Source of the DNA: Planctomycetota bacterium
Lineage (GTDB): Bacteria; Planctomycetota; Planctomycetia; Pirellulales; UBA1268
DNA: 60,754 nt
Reading direction: 5' to 3'
Assembly (NCBI GenBank): GCA_029978905.1
Contig: JAPOIM010000014.1
Coordinates: 1 to 60,754, forward strand
Part shown: in pieces, positions 32,481 to 41,334 of the stretch
How the letters are laid out: each line of letters starts with the position of its first letter
Position numbering within the stretch: the first letter of the stretch is position 1
Made by a program: the position numbers and the translations under genes
The notes under the pieces: generated by a model
The model's input: only the letters and a program-made list of their open reading frames with translations
The model's database searches: none
What the model was told of the DNA's origin: nothing

Positions 32481-35237
32481 TTGGCCGACGACATCGATCC
32501 GCCGGAAGAGCAGCAGTCTGGTGGAACGGACGAGCCGAGTGGAACCGATTCCGCAGGCGGTCGGCTGGTCGAACTGCCCATTGAGCAGGAGCTCAAGGAC
32601 AGTTACCTGACGTACGCGATGAGCGTGATCGTCAGCCGGGCCCTTCCTGACGTGCGAGACGGGCTGAAGCCCTCACAGCGGCGCATCCTCGTCGCGATGA
32701 ACGACCTCAATCTTTCGCCAGGGGCTGGACGCGTAAAGTGCGCCAAAATCTCGGGCGACACCAGCGGTAACTACCACCCGCACGGCGAAAGCGTGATCTA
32801 CCCCACGCTCGTCCGCATGGCCCAGGAATGGAACATGCGGCATGTCCTCGTCGATAAGCAGGGGAATTTTGGCTCGATCGCCGGCTTGCCGGCGGCTGCC
32901 ATGCGATACACCGAGGCTCGGCTGTCGCCTATCGCGTCGCTGATGCTCGACGATTTGCAGCTCGACACCGTCGACTACGTGCCGACGTACGACGAACGCA
33001 ACACAGAACCGGTCGTGCTGCCGAGCCGCTTTCCCAACCTGCTCGTGAATGGTGCTGGTGGTATTGCGGTCGGTATGGCCACCAGTATTCCGCCGCACAA
33101 CCTTGGTGAGGTGTGCCGGGGGCTCGTGCGGTTGATCGATGATCCCGCCGTGTCGATGGCCGAACTCATCGACATCATCCCGGGCCCAGACTTCCCCACC
33201 GGCGGCATCGTAATGGGCCGCGAGGGGCTCCTCCGCGGGTATCTGACTGGTCGCAGCACCATCACACTACGGGCTCGGGCCCACGTTGAAGAGTTTGGGA
33301 AAAACCGAAACCGCATCGTCGTCACCGAGATTCCCTATCAGCAGACACGCGACGCGATCGAAGAAAAGATCGCTGAGCTTGTCAGCGACGACAGGATCAA
33401 GGGCATCTCGGCGATCCGCAACGAGAGCGATCTGAAAGAGCCGGTGCGGTTGGTGCTCGAGTTGAAGCGAGATGCCGATCCCGATGTCGTGCTCAATCAG
33501 CTCTATCAGTACTCCCCGCTGCAGACCTCCTTCTCGCTGATTTTCCTGGCGCTCGTCGATGGAAAGCCTCGCGTGCTTTCCCTCAAGCAGTTGCTGGAAG
33601 AGTTTTTGCGGCACCGCACGACGGTCATTCGTCGACGCACGCAGCACCTTCTCGCGAAGGCTCGCAGCCGCAAGCACACCCTCGAAGGCCTGCTCGTTGC
33701 CCTCGCAAACATCGACGAGGTGATTCGCATTATTCGTTCGTCGTCCTCGCAGGCCGAGGCGAAAGAACGCTTGATGGGCATCAAGGCGCCCGCGGCCCTG
33801 CTGGAGCGTGCCCTCGGGAGTGAAGGCTTCGCGGTGCTCCAGGAAGAGCGCGGTGTGGAGGAGGAGTACGGCCTCTCGCCTGTGCAGGCCGATGCCGTCT
33901 TGCGGCTCACGCTTGGGCAGTTGGTGAATCTCGAACAAGAGAGGCTCTCGGGCGAGCATCGCGAACTGCTGGAGAAGATCGGCGAGTTCCGCCGCATCCT
34001 CTCGAGCGAAGCCAACATCCGCGCCCTGATTCGGGAAGAGTTGGTGGCGCTCGAGGCGAAGCATGCGGATCCTCGGCGGACCGAGATCAGTGGCGAAGTG
34101 GCGGATATCCGCGACATGGCCGACTTGATCACGGAAGCGACCATGGTGGTCACGATCACCAAGGATGGCTACGTGAAGCGCACCGCTGCCGACACCTATC
34201 GCGCCCAGAAGCGAGGTGGCAAGGGGCTCAAGGGGGCCAAGAGCGACGAAGACGATCCCGTCGAACACTTGTTTGTCGCCAGCACCCATGACTGGCTCCT
34301 GGTCTTCACGACGCTGGGCAAGGTCTTCTCGATGCGCGTCTTCGAGTTGCCGGAACTGGCCCGTGATGCCAAGGGGCGGGCGCTCGTCAACCTGCTTGAG
34401 TTCGAGCAAGGGGAGCGGGTGGCGGAGTGTCGGGCCGTCTCGGGATTTGAAGAAAAGGACCAGTTCCTCCTGCTCGCCACTCGCAGCGGCATGGTGAAGA
34501 AGACTGCCCTCGAGCAGTATCGCCGACGCCGCACCAAGGGACTGATTGCCGTCAAACTTCGCGAAGGGGACGAACTGGTCGATGCCGTGGTTTCGCGGCC
34601 CGGAGATCAGTTGGTGCTGGCAACTGCCAAGGGAATGGCGATCCGCTTTCCCGAATCGGACGTGCGGCCTACGGGACGCGATACCAGTGGCGTGCGGGGC
34701 ATCAAGCTCGGTAGCGGCGACCATCTCGTTGGGATGGTGATCGCGGAGCCAGACGCGACGCTCCTCACGGTCTGTGAGCACGGCTACGGAAAGCGGACCC
34801 CCTTTGGACCCGGTGACGACCTCGGTGATGGTACCGATGTGGGGGATGCAGACCTCGCTGCCGATGCCGAGAGCGTGGAAGAGGTTGTCTCTAAGGCGGC
34901 CCCTGAGACGGAGGCTGAGGTGGAAACGGACGGTGGTTCGAGCGGCATGCGGTACCGCACGCAGCACCGAGGCGGCAAGGGTGTTCGCGACATCAAGACG
35001 ACCAAGCGGAACGGAAGCGTCGTCTCAATCGTGACGGTCCGTGACGAAGATCAGGTTTTGCTGATGACCGGCCTTGGCAAGATCCAGAGGGTCAATGTTC
35101 AGGAGATCAACTCCATCGGGCGAAACACCCAAGGAGTGCGGATCATGCGGCTCGATGATGGCGACACCATTGCAGCCGCCGTCCATGTCCCTCCGGGCGA
35201 GGACGACGACGACGCCAAGGAGCCTGCGGCCACCTGA
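32481..35237 (+). CDS. gyrA: DNA gyrase subunit A
   Basis: The breakage-rejoining subunit of gyrase, which introduces negative supercoils. The start is TTG 32481 behind GAGGAG (32469-32474). The catalytic Tyr is Y143 (AMRYTEAR). The GyrA box appears as QKRGGKG (near 575), supporting gyrase rather than topoisomerase IV. The 918 residues include an acidic insertion of about 45 residues between GKRTPF and the [10 protein letters not shown] repeat of the C-terminal domain. The quinolone region reads [10 protein letters not shown], with Glu and Pro where E. coli has Asp82 and Asp87. gyrB is not adjacent. Confidence 0.95.
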   Translation: MADDIDPPEEQQSGGTDEPSGTDSAGGRLVELPIEQELKDSYLTYAMSVIVSRALPDVRDGLKPSQRRILVAMNDLNLSPGAGRVKCAKISGDTSGNYHPHGESVIYPTLVRMAQEWNMRHVLVDKQGNFGSIAGLPAAAMRYTEARLSPIASLMLDDLQLDTVDYVPTYDERNTEPVVLPSRFPNLLVNGAGGIAVGMATSIPPHNLGEVCRGLVRLIDDPAVSMAELIDIIPGPDFPTGGIVMGREGLLRGYLTGRSTITLRARAHVEEFGKNRNRIVVTEIPYQQTRDAIEEKIAELVSDDRIKGISAIRNESDLKEPVRLVLELKRDADPDVVLNQLYQYSPLQTSFSLIFLALVDGKPRVLSLKQLLEEFLRHRTTVIRRRTQHLLAKARSRKHTLEGLLVALANIDEVIRIIRSSSSQAEAKERLMGIKAPAALLERALGSEGFAVLQEERGVEEEYGLSPVQADAVLRLTLGQLVNLEQERLSGEHRELLEKIGEFRRILSSEANIRALIREELVALEAKHADPRRTEISGEVADIRDMADLITEATMVVTITKDGYVKRTAADTYRAQKRGGKGLKGAKSDEDDPVEHLFVASTHDWLLVFTTLGKVFSMRVFELPELARDAKGRALVNLLEFEQGERVAECRAVSGFEEKDQFLLLATRSGMVKKTALEQYRRRRTKGLIAVKLREGDELVDAVVSRPGDQLVLATAKGMAIRFPESDVRPTGRDTSGVRGIKLGSGDHLVGMVIAEPDATLLTVCEHGYGKRTPFGPGDDLGDGTDVGDADLAADAESVEEVVSKAAPETEAEVETDGGSSGMRYRTQHRGGKGVRDIKTTKRNGSVVSIVTVRDEDQVLLMTGLGKIQRVNVQEINSIGRNTQGVRIMRLDDGDTIAAAVHVPPGEDDDDAKEPAAT

Positions 35238-35318
35238 GTGGCGATCATCGTTTCGTCCCTGTGACGCGTGCCTTGAGTTGTCGAGCCTCGGCTCGTGAGT
35301 GAGCGTGAAAGGGGACCA

Positions 35319-36644
35319 ATGCGGATTGCAGTGGTGGGCACGGGCTACGTGGGGCTCGTCAGTGGCACCTGTTTTGCCGACAGCGGCAACTTTGTGACCT
35401 GCCTCGACATCGATGCCGCAAAGGTTGCCCGGCTTGAGGCGGGTGATGTGCCGATTTATGAGCCCGGCCTTGAGGAACTCGTCATCCGCAATGCCAAGGT
35501 GGGGCGACTCCGTTTCACAACCGATACGGCAGCCGCCATCGCCTCGGCCGAGGTTGTTTTTCTTGCCGTTGGTACCCCTCCGTCGTCGGATGGCTCCGCG
35601 GACCTGTCGGCCTTGTGGAAGGTGGTCGACTCGATTGCCGAGCACCTCAGTGAAACGGCGATCGTGGTGACCAAGAGCACCGTGCCGGTCGGCACCTGCG
35701 CGGGCATCGAGCGACGCCTGCGTGAGCGGCTCGGCCGTTCGTGTCGCGTCGCGAGCAACCCAGAGTTCCTCAAGGAAGGGGCGGCGATCGAGGATTTCCA
35801 AAAGCCCGATCGTGTGGTGGTGGGCGTGCGTGAAGAGGCTGTCGGCAAGACGCTCCACGATCTCTATCGGCCGTTTCTGCGGACCGAAAACCCATTCCTC
35901 GTGATGTCGCCGGAAAGTTCCGAGATGACGAAGTACGTGGCCAATGCCCTGCTGGCCACAAAGATCAGTTTCATCAATGAGGTGGCCAACCTCTGCGAAC
36001 GCATGGATGCCGACATCGACGATGTGCGTCGCGGTATTGGCCACGACAGCCGCATCGGCTTTGCCTTCCTCTTTCCCGGAGCTGGCTACGGCGGAAGCTG
36101 CTTTCCCAAGGATGTGCAGGCCCTCGCGGCGATGGCACGCGACAAGGGCGTGGCATCGCGGATTCTGTCTGCGGTGCACGAAACGAATCTCGCGCAAAAG
36201 AAAGTGCTTGGGCAGAAAATCACCGCGCACTTTGGAGGAAGCCTCGAAGGACGCACGGTGGCCCTCTGGGGGCTGGCCTTTAAGCCTCGTACGGATGATG
36301 TTCGCGATGCTCCTGCGATCGATCTGATCTCTCAGTTGCTGGCTGCCGGGGCCACCGTGCGGGTGCACGACCCCGAGGCGATGGACAACGTGCGTGTTCT
36401 GTTTGGTGACAACCTCTTCTACGCCTCGTGTCCGCTTGAGGCCGCGCGTGACGCGGACTGCTTGGCGATCGTGACAGAGTGGGGCGACTATCGGCGGCCA
36501 GACTTTGATGCGCTCAAGAAACGCATGGCCTTGCCCGTGATCTTCGACGGTCGAAATCTCTATCAGCCGGCTGAGATGCAAGCCCGAGGCTTCAACTACC
36601 ATGCGATCGGCAAGCAGCCGGTCTCGGCTGCGACAGGGGGTTGA
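35319..36644 (+). CDS. ugd: UDP-glucose 6-dehydrogenase
   Basis: The enzyme oxidises UDP-glucose to UDP-glucuronate with NAD+, a precursor of acidic polysaccharides and of aminoarabinose. ATG 35319 ([14 protein letters not shown]) follows AAAGGGGA; the frame opens at 35295. The Rossmann fold is N-terminal; SNPEFLKEG and [13 protein letters not shown] carry the catalytic Glu and Cys, with [17 protein letters not shown] between and [12 protein letters not shown] in the C-terminal domain. The length of 441 residues is standard. It could feed the GT operon on the other side of gyrA, but that is inference. Confidence 0.94.
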   Translation: MRIAVVGTGYVGLVSGTCFADSGNFVTCLDIDAAKVARLEAGDVPIYEPGLEELVIRNAKVGRLRFTTDTAAAIASAEVVFLAVGTPPSSDGSADLSALWKVVDSIAEHLSETAIVVTKSTVPVGTCAGIERRLRERLGRSCRVASNPEFLKEGAAIEDFQKPDRVVVGVREEAVGKTLHDLYRPFLRTENPFLVMSPESSEMTKYVANALLATKISFINEVANLCERMDADIDDVRRGIGHDSRIGFAFLFPGAGYGGSCFPKDVQALAAMARDKGVASRILSAVHETNLAQKKVLGQKITAHFGGSLEGRTVALWGLAFKPRTDDVRDAPAIDLISQLLAAGATVRVHDPEAMDNVRVLFGDNLFYASCPLEAARDADCLAIVTEWGDYRRPDFDALKKRMALPVIFDGRNLYQPAEMQARGFNYHAIGKQPVSAATGG

Positions 36645-36707
36645 AGCTTTTCTGGCAGGGACGTTGGTCGATTGGTTTCATCGGCCTGCCGCGTGCTGCG
36701 AAAGCGT

Positions 36708-36743
36708 TGTCAAAAAAGCGGCCTTTGTTTGACAGCCTTTTTT
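36708..36743 (+). terminator. Hairpin plus T-run after ugd
   Basis: TGTCAAA/TTTGACA and inner AAAG/CTTT pair around a CGGC loop with one bulged G. Six T (36738-36743) follow three bases later. It fits ugd termination, although its 3' arm is also the -35 box of the predicted hppA promoter. Confidence 0.5.
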
Positions 36744-36758
36744 CAGCACGGGTAGATT
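36729..36758 (+). promoter_or_regulatory. Predicted hppA promoter
   Basis: A consensus TTGACA (36729-36734) and TAGATT (36753-36758) are 18 nt apart. The -35 box is the right arm of the upstream hairpin, so the same palindrome could serve as an operator. The leader to GTG 36858 would be about 93 nt. Confidence 0.45.
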
Positions 36759-36857
36759 CCCCGGACAGCGCGAACACGTTGGGGGGGCTTGAGGCACGCT
36801 CCTGGCCATCGTGTTTCGTGATCCCTTCCCCCATTCTTGTTTCCGTGGAGTGATGCA

Positions 36858-39593
36858 GTGACATCCATCGTTCAAGTTCTGACGACGAGCGCGCCGCGTG
36901 CTCGAAAGGCGTGCTCACTTCTTTCCCTGAGTCTGGCGGTGGTGCTGTTGGCGAGTTTGTCGCTCTCAGCGCGTGCTCAAGACGCAGAACCCGTGGATCA
37001 GGCCGTCGAAACTGCCGCGGAGGAGCAGGCCTCCGCGGATGCGGGTGACGTGCACGGCGAGGCGAGTGCACCAGTCGTCCCCGATGCGGTGCCTGCGGAT
37101 TCTTCCGAGGCGCCAAGTGGCGCTTCGGAGGCTGCGAGCGAAGAGGCAGACGTGCACGGGCGGGTCTCGATGCTGAGCAGGTTCGGCTTCTGGTGGCTCG
37201 TTGGCCTGGGAGGTGCCGTGCTCGCGCTGTGGCAGGCGATGCAGTTCTACCGCTGGATGGAGTCGCAGCCGGGTGGCACTGAGAAGAATGAGGAGATCGC
37301 GGGATACGTCCGTACGGGAGCCGATGCCTACCTGCGTCAGCAGTACAAGGTTGTCGCGGTATTTTTTGTCGTGATCTTTGTGTTGCTGATGGTCATGGCA
37401 TTTGGCCTTGGCGTGCAGAGCGCGTGGGTGCCGTTTGCATTTCTCTCGGGCGGACTTTTTTCTGGCCTCGCGGGCTGGTTTGGCATGAAGACCGCCACGC
37501 TGGCGAGCAATCGCACGGCGGCTGGTGCAGAGCGAAGCCTCAACGAAGGTTTGCAGGTGGCGTTCCGTTCGGGGGCGGTGATGGGGCTCACGGTTGTGGG
37601 CCTCGGCCTGCTCGACATCATGCTCTGGTTCTTCATCCTCTACTGGCTGGTGCCGATGTTTGCGGCTCCGCTGTCGCTTGAGGAGATCACGGTCACCATG
37701 CTCTGCTTTGGCATGGGGGCAAGTTCGCAAGCGCTTTTTGCGCGTGTGGGGGGTGGCATCTTCACCAAGGCTGCTGACGTTGGCGCGGACCTCGTCGGCA
37801 AGGTGGAGCAGAACATCCCCGAAGATGATGCCCGCAACCCTGCCACGATTGCCGACAACGTGGGCGACAATGTGGGCGACGTGGCCGGTATGGGAGCCGA
37901 CCTCTATGAGAGCTACTGCGGCAGCATCCTCGCCACCGCCGCCCTCGGTGTGGCCGCGTTTCAGGCGGACGGCACCATTCCGCAGTTGGCGGCTCTCTTC
38001 CTGCCGATGACGATCGCCGCGATTGGCATTGGGTTGTCGATCTGGGGCATCTGGCAGGTTCGGACGCAAGAGGATTCGTCACAGAAAACCCTGCTTGCGG
38101 CACTCGCACGCGGCATCAATCTCTCCACACTGGCGATTGTCGCCGCCTCGTTTGTGCTTACCTACCTGCTGCTTGGGTCGAGTCACATTGGCGTGGCGGT
38201 GAGTGTGATCGTCGGCCTGGTGGCGGGCTGGTTGATCGGCAAGTGGACCGAGTATTCGACCAGCAACGAGTTTGCTCCCACCAAAGAACTTGCCGACCAA
38301 GCCCTCACGGGCCCAGCCACGATCATCATCGGTGGCGTGGCGGAGGGCATGATGAGCGTGTGGGCTCCTGTGTTGATCACGGGCGTGGCCACGCTGCTTT
38401 CATTCGGTTTTGCCAACGGCTTCAGCTTTGCTGACCCAGACGCGTTCGCGCTTGGCCTCTACGGCGTGGGCATCGCCGCGGTCGGGATGCTCTCCACGCT
38501 GGGGATCACGCTGGCAACTGACGCGTATGGTCCGATTGCCGACAACGCCGGCGGTAACGCCCAGATGGCCGGAATGCCCGCGTTCGTACGTGAGCGAACC
38601 GACGCCCTCGACGCCCTCGGCAACACCACGGCGGCGACTGGCAAGGGCTTTGCCATCGGGTCGGCCGCGCTGACGGCACTTGCCCTCTTGGCGGCCTACG
38701 TGGAAGAGGTTCGGATCGGGTTCGAACGCTGGGGGCAGGCGATCGTAGAAACCGCCGATGCCGAAGCGATTGCTCCTGGCACGTGGATCAAAGTGGGCGG
38801 CAACGTGGTGATGGAGGCAGGGGCGACGCCTGCGACCAACGAGACATGGCTGATCCTCGGCGACGACGGCATTCCTGGCTACAAGAACGTCGCCGGAAGC
38901 GCCCCGATCGAGTCGCTCGCTGACCCGGAACTGGTGGAAAAACTCCAGTCGTCCCGGGAAATCGTCAAGGTGGCGGACGCACGCATGGCCGACTTCATGC
39001 GGTTCTACGATGTGACGCTGATGAATCCGAAGGTGCTCGTGGGGCTCTTCATTGGGGCGATGAGCACCTTTGTGTTCTGTGCCCTCACGATGAAGGCCGT
39101 GGGGCGTGCGGCGAAGGGGATGGTCGAGGAGGTGCGACGTCAGTTCCGGGAGAAGCCGGGCATCATGGAGGGAACGGACACGCCCGACTATGCCGCTCCG
39201 GTGGCGATCAGTACGAAAGCGGCCCAAAAGGAGATGGTCCTGCCGTCGTTGCTCGCCCTGCTCACGCCGGTGGTCACGGGCCTCTTGCTGGGCGTCGGCG
39301 GCGTGATGGGGCTGCTCGTCGGTGGCTTGACGAGTGGTTTCTGCGTGGCGGTGTTTATGGCCAATGCGGGTGGCGCGTGGGACAACGCCAAGAAGCACAT
39401 TGAAAGTGGTGTGCACGGCGGAAAAGGCACCGACGCCCACAAGGCTGCGGTCGTGGGAGACACGGTGGGCGATCCGTTCAAGGACACCAGCGGCCCAAGC
39501 CTCAACATCCTCGTCAAGCTGATGAGCATGGTGAGCGTGGTGGCGGCAGGCTTGGTGGTGCGGTACAGCCTGGAAGCGTTTGGTGTCTTTTAA
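36858..39593 (+). CDS. hppA: Membrane-bound pyrophosphatase, ion-pumping, enlarged
   Basis: The enzyme couples hydrolysis of pyrophosphate to H+ or Na+ transport. The core is unmistakable: DVGADLVGKVEQNIPEDD, DNVGDNVGDVAGMGAD and the C-terminal GDTVGDPFKDTSGPS. GNTTAATGKG places it in the K+-dependent class. At 911 residues it exceeds the usual 650-770. The excess is a signal-peptide-like start (cleavage near SARAQ), an acidic Ala/Glu-rich linker to about residue 105, and a loop of about 90 residues near 630-725 between two helices. GTG 36858 has GGAG seven bases upstream; TTG 36837 is a weaker option. Confidence 0.95.
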   Translation: MTSIVQVLTTSAPRARKACSLLSLSLAVVLLASLSLSARAQDAEPVDQAVETAAEEQASADAGDVHGEASAPVVPDAVPADSSEAPSGASEAASEEADVHGRVSMLSRFGFWWLVGLGGAVLALWQAMQFYRWMESQPGGTEKNEEIAGYVRTGADAYLRQQYKVVAVFFVVIFVLLMVMAFGLGVQSAWVPFAFLSGGLFSGLAGWFGMKTATLASNRTAAGAERSLNEGLQVAFRSGAVMGLTVVGLGLLDIMLWFFILYWLVPMFAAPLSLEEITVTMLCFGMGASSQALFARVGGGIFTKAADVGADLVGKVEQNIPEDDARNPATIADNVGDNVGDVAGMGADLYESYCGSILATAALGVAAFQADGTIPQLAALFLPMTIAAIGIGLSIWGIWQVRTQEDSSQKTLLAALARGINLSTLAIVAASFVLTYLLLGSSHIGVAVSVIVGLVAGWLIGKWTEYSTSNEFAPTKELADQALTGPATIIIGGVAEGMMSVWAPVLITGVATLLSFGFANGFSFADPDAFALGLYGVGIAAVGMLSTLGITLATDAYGPIADNAGGNAQMAGMPAFVRERTDALDALGNTTAATGKGFAIGSAALTALALLAAYVEEVRIGFERWGQAIVETADAEAIAPGTWIKVGGNVVMEAGATPATNETWLILGDDGIPGYKNVAGSAPIESLADPELVEKLQSSREIVKVADARMADFMRFYDVTLMNPKVLVGLFIGAMSTFVFCALTMKAVGRAAKGMVEEVRRQFREKPGIMEGTDTPDYAAPVAISTKAAQKEMVLPSLLALLTPVVTGLLLGVGGVMGLLVGGLTSGFCVAVFMANAGGAWDNAKKHIESGVHGGKGTDAHKAAVVGDTVGDPFKDTSGPSLNILVKLMSMVSVVAAGLVVRYSLEAFGVF

Positions 39594-39638
39594 GCCGGCA
39601 ACCGTGGCACCAGAGATGAGAGCCGTACTGGTGTCGCC

Positions 39639-40757
39639 ATGAAGCCAGGCTTTTCATTTGCACTTGAGGCGACCGATCCAACTGGCGGACGCGCGGGTCG
39701 GCTCGTCACGCCCCATGGTGTGGCTGCCACGCCCGTGTTTATGCCTGTCGGCACGTTGGCGACCGTCAAAGGGGTCGACGTCGGCCGGCTGGCGGAGACC
39801 GGGGCCAGTATCGTGCTGGGCAACACCTACCATCTCCACCTGCGGCCCGGCGAGGCTGTCGTGGAAGCGGGCGGAGGCCTGGCGGCTTTCATGGGCTGGC
39901 CTGGCCCCACGCTCACCGACAGTGGTGGCTTTCAGATCTTCAGCTTGGCCGATCAGGTGAAGATCACCGACGAGGGAGCTGCCTTTCGGTCGCACATCGA
40001 TGGTGCGGCGGTTCGCCTCACCCCCGAGGCGTCGATGCAGATCCAGCAGAGCCTGGGGGCCGACATTGCCATGCAACTCGACGACGTCGTGGGGTTGCCA
40101 GCTGAGCGGGCGCGTGTCGAACAGGCCATGCGGCGGTCGCTCGATTGGGCGGAACGCTGCCTCGCCGCGCACACCCGGCCAGACCAGGCGCTGTTTGGAA
40201 TCGTGCAGGGGGGGCTCGATCCAGACCTCCGCCGCGTGAGTGCGGAGTCGCTCGCCGCGATGCCGTTTGATGGCCTTGCGGTGGGAGGCCTGTCGGTCGG
40301 CGAAGGTGCCGAAGCGATGCGGTCGACGCTGGCCGCCACCATGCCTGTGATGCCAACCGATCGGCCGCGGTACCTGATGGGGGTCGGCAGGCCGGTCGAC
40401 CTGATCGATGGCGTTTTGGCCGGCATCGACATGTTTGACTGCGTCTTGCCCACGCGGTGCGGTCGGACGGCGCTGGCCTTCACCTTCGCGGGTGTGCTGA
40501 AAATGCGGCACGCTCGGCTCGTCAACGATCTGCGGCCCATCGAGGAGGGGTGTCCCTGTCCTGCCTGCCGCCACAGCCGCAGTTACCTGCGTCATCTGTT
40601 TCTTGCCGGGGAGATGCTCGGCCCCATTCTCGTCTCCTTGCACAATCTCACGGTGTACGCCCGCCTGATGGCTCGGCTCCGCGAGGCGATCGTCGCCGGT
40701 CGTCTGGGGGCCGTCGCGGCCGAACTGCGGCAGCGGATCGACGGGGAGGCGGAGTGA
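39639..40757 (+). CDS. tgt: tRNA-guanine transglycosylase
   Basis: Tgt exchanges guanine-34 for the queuine precursor preQ1 in tRNAs for Asp, Asn, His and Tyr. The 372-residue length is normal. D94 (LTDSGGFQ) and D267 (FDCVLPTR) match the catalytic aspartates; the zinc site is C305, C307, C310 and H336. The segment after PTR reads CGRTALAFT where many homologues have (S/N)(A/G)RNG; both arginines are kept. The order tgt-yajC-secDF is widespread and is kept here. Confidence 0.95.
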   Translation: MKPGFSFALEATDPTGGRAGRLVTPHGVAATPVFMPVGTLATVKGVDVGRLAETGASIVLGNTYHLHLRPGEAVVEAGGGLAAFMGWPGPTLTDSGGFQIFSLADQVKITDEGAAFRSHIDGAAVRLTPEASMQIQQSLGADIAMQLDDVVGLPAERARVEQAMRRSLDWAERCLAAHTRPDQALFGIVQGGLDPDLRRVSAESLAAMPFDGLAVGGLSVGEGAEAMRSTLAATMPVMPTDRPRYLMGVGRPVDLIDGVLAGIDMFDCVLPTRCGRTALAFTFAGVLKMRHARLVNDLRPIEEGCPCPACRHSRSYLRHLFLAGEMLGPILVSLHNLTVYARLMARLREAIVAGRLGAVAAELRQRIDGEAE

Positions 40758-40899
40758 GGTGGGGGCCGGCTCAGAACGGCACGGGCTTGTCCACTGCCGA
40801 GCGTGCCTCTTATGATCCGGCTTTTCCGGGGACCGCCCTGCAGCACGCGGGGACAGGTGCCCGCGGTCCTGAAGCCTTTGACGCTGGAAACCACGATCC

Positions 40900-41301
40900 G
40901 TGAATTCTTTGATTCTGCCGTGGTTGTCGGCGTTCTCGATGGCTGGAGGGAGTGTGCTCGCTGAAGCGGAGGGCCCGCCCCCTGAGTCTGTGGCTCTGTT
41001 GGTCCAGTACCTGCCGCTCGTGGCGATTGTGTTCCTGGCCTGGACGCTGCTCTACAGGCCGGAACGGCAGCGACAGCTTGCGCAGCAGCAGTTGCGAGAC
41101 AACTTAAAGCGGAATGACCGCGTGGTCACCGCTGGTGGACTGTATGGCACCGTGGCCGCTGTTGATCGAGACGGCGATCGCGTGACGCTCAAGGTCGACG
41201 AATCAAACAATATCAAGCTCGACGTGACTCTCGGCAGCGTGCTTCGCGTGCTGGGTGACACGAATTCTGGAGCATCGCAGGGAACGGAAGGAGCCGGTTG
41301 A
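40900..41301 (+). CDS. yajC: Preprotein translocase accessory subunit YajC
   Basis: YajC associates with SecDF in the cytoplasmic membrane. The 133-residue protein starts at a GTG and has one strong helix (about 36-52, LPLVAIVFLAWTLLY) followed by the typical RPERQRQLAQQQLRDNLKRNDRVVTAGGLYGTVAAVD cytosolic segment. An N-terminal extension of about 33 residues has signal-like character. It ends four bases before the earliest secDF start, supporting cotranscription. Confidence 0.92.
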   Translation: MNSLILPWLSAFSMAGGSVLAEAEGPPPESVALLVQYLPLVAIVFLAWTLLYRPERQRQLAQQQLRDNLKRNDRVVTAGGLYGTVAAVDRDGDRVTLKVDESNNIKLDVTLGSVLRVLGDTNSGASQGTEGAG

Positions 41302-41334
41302 CCGATGGCTGCACACCATCTTTTTGGAGGCTGC

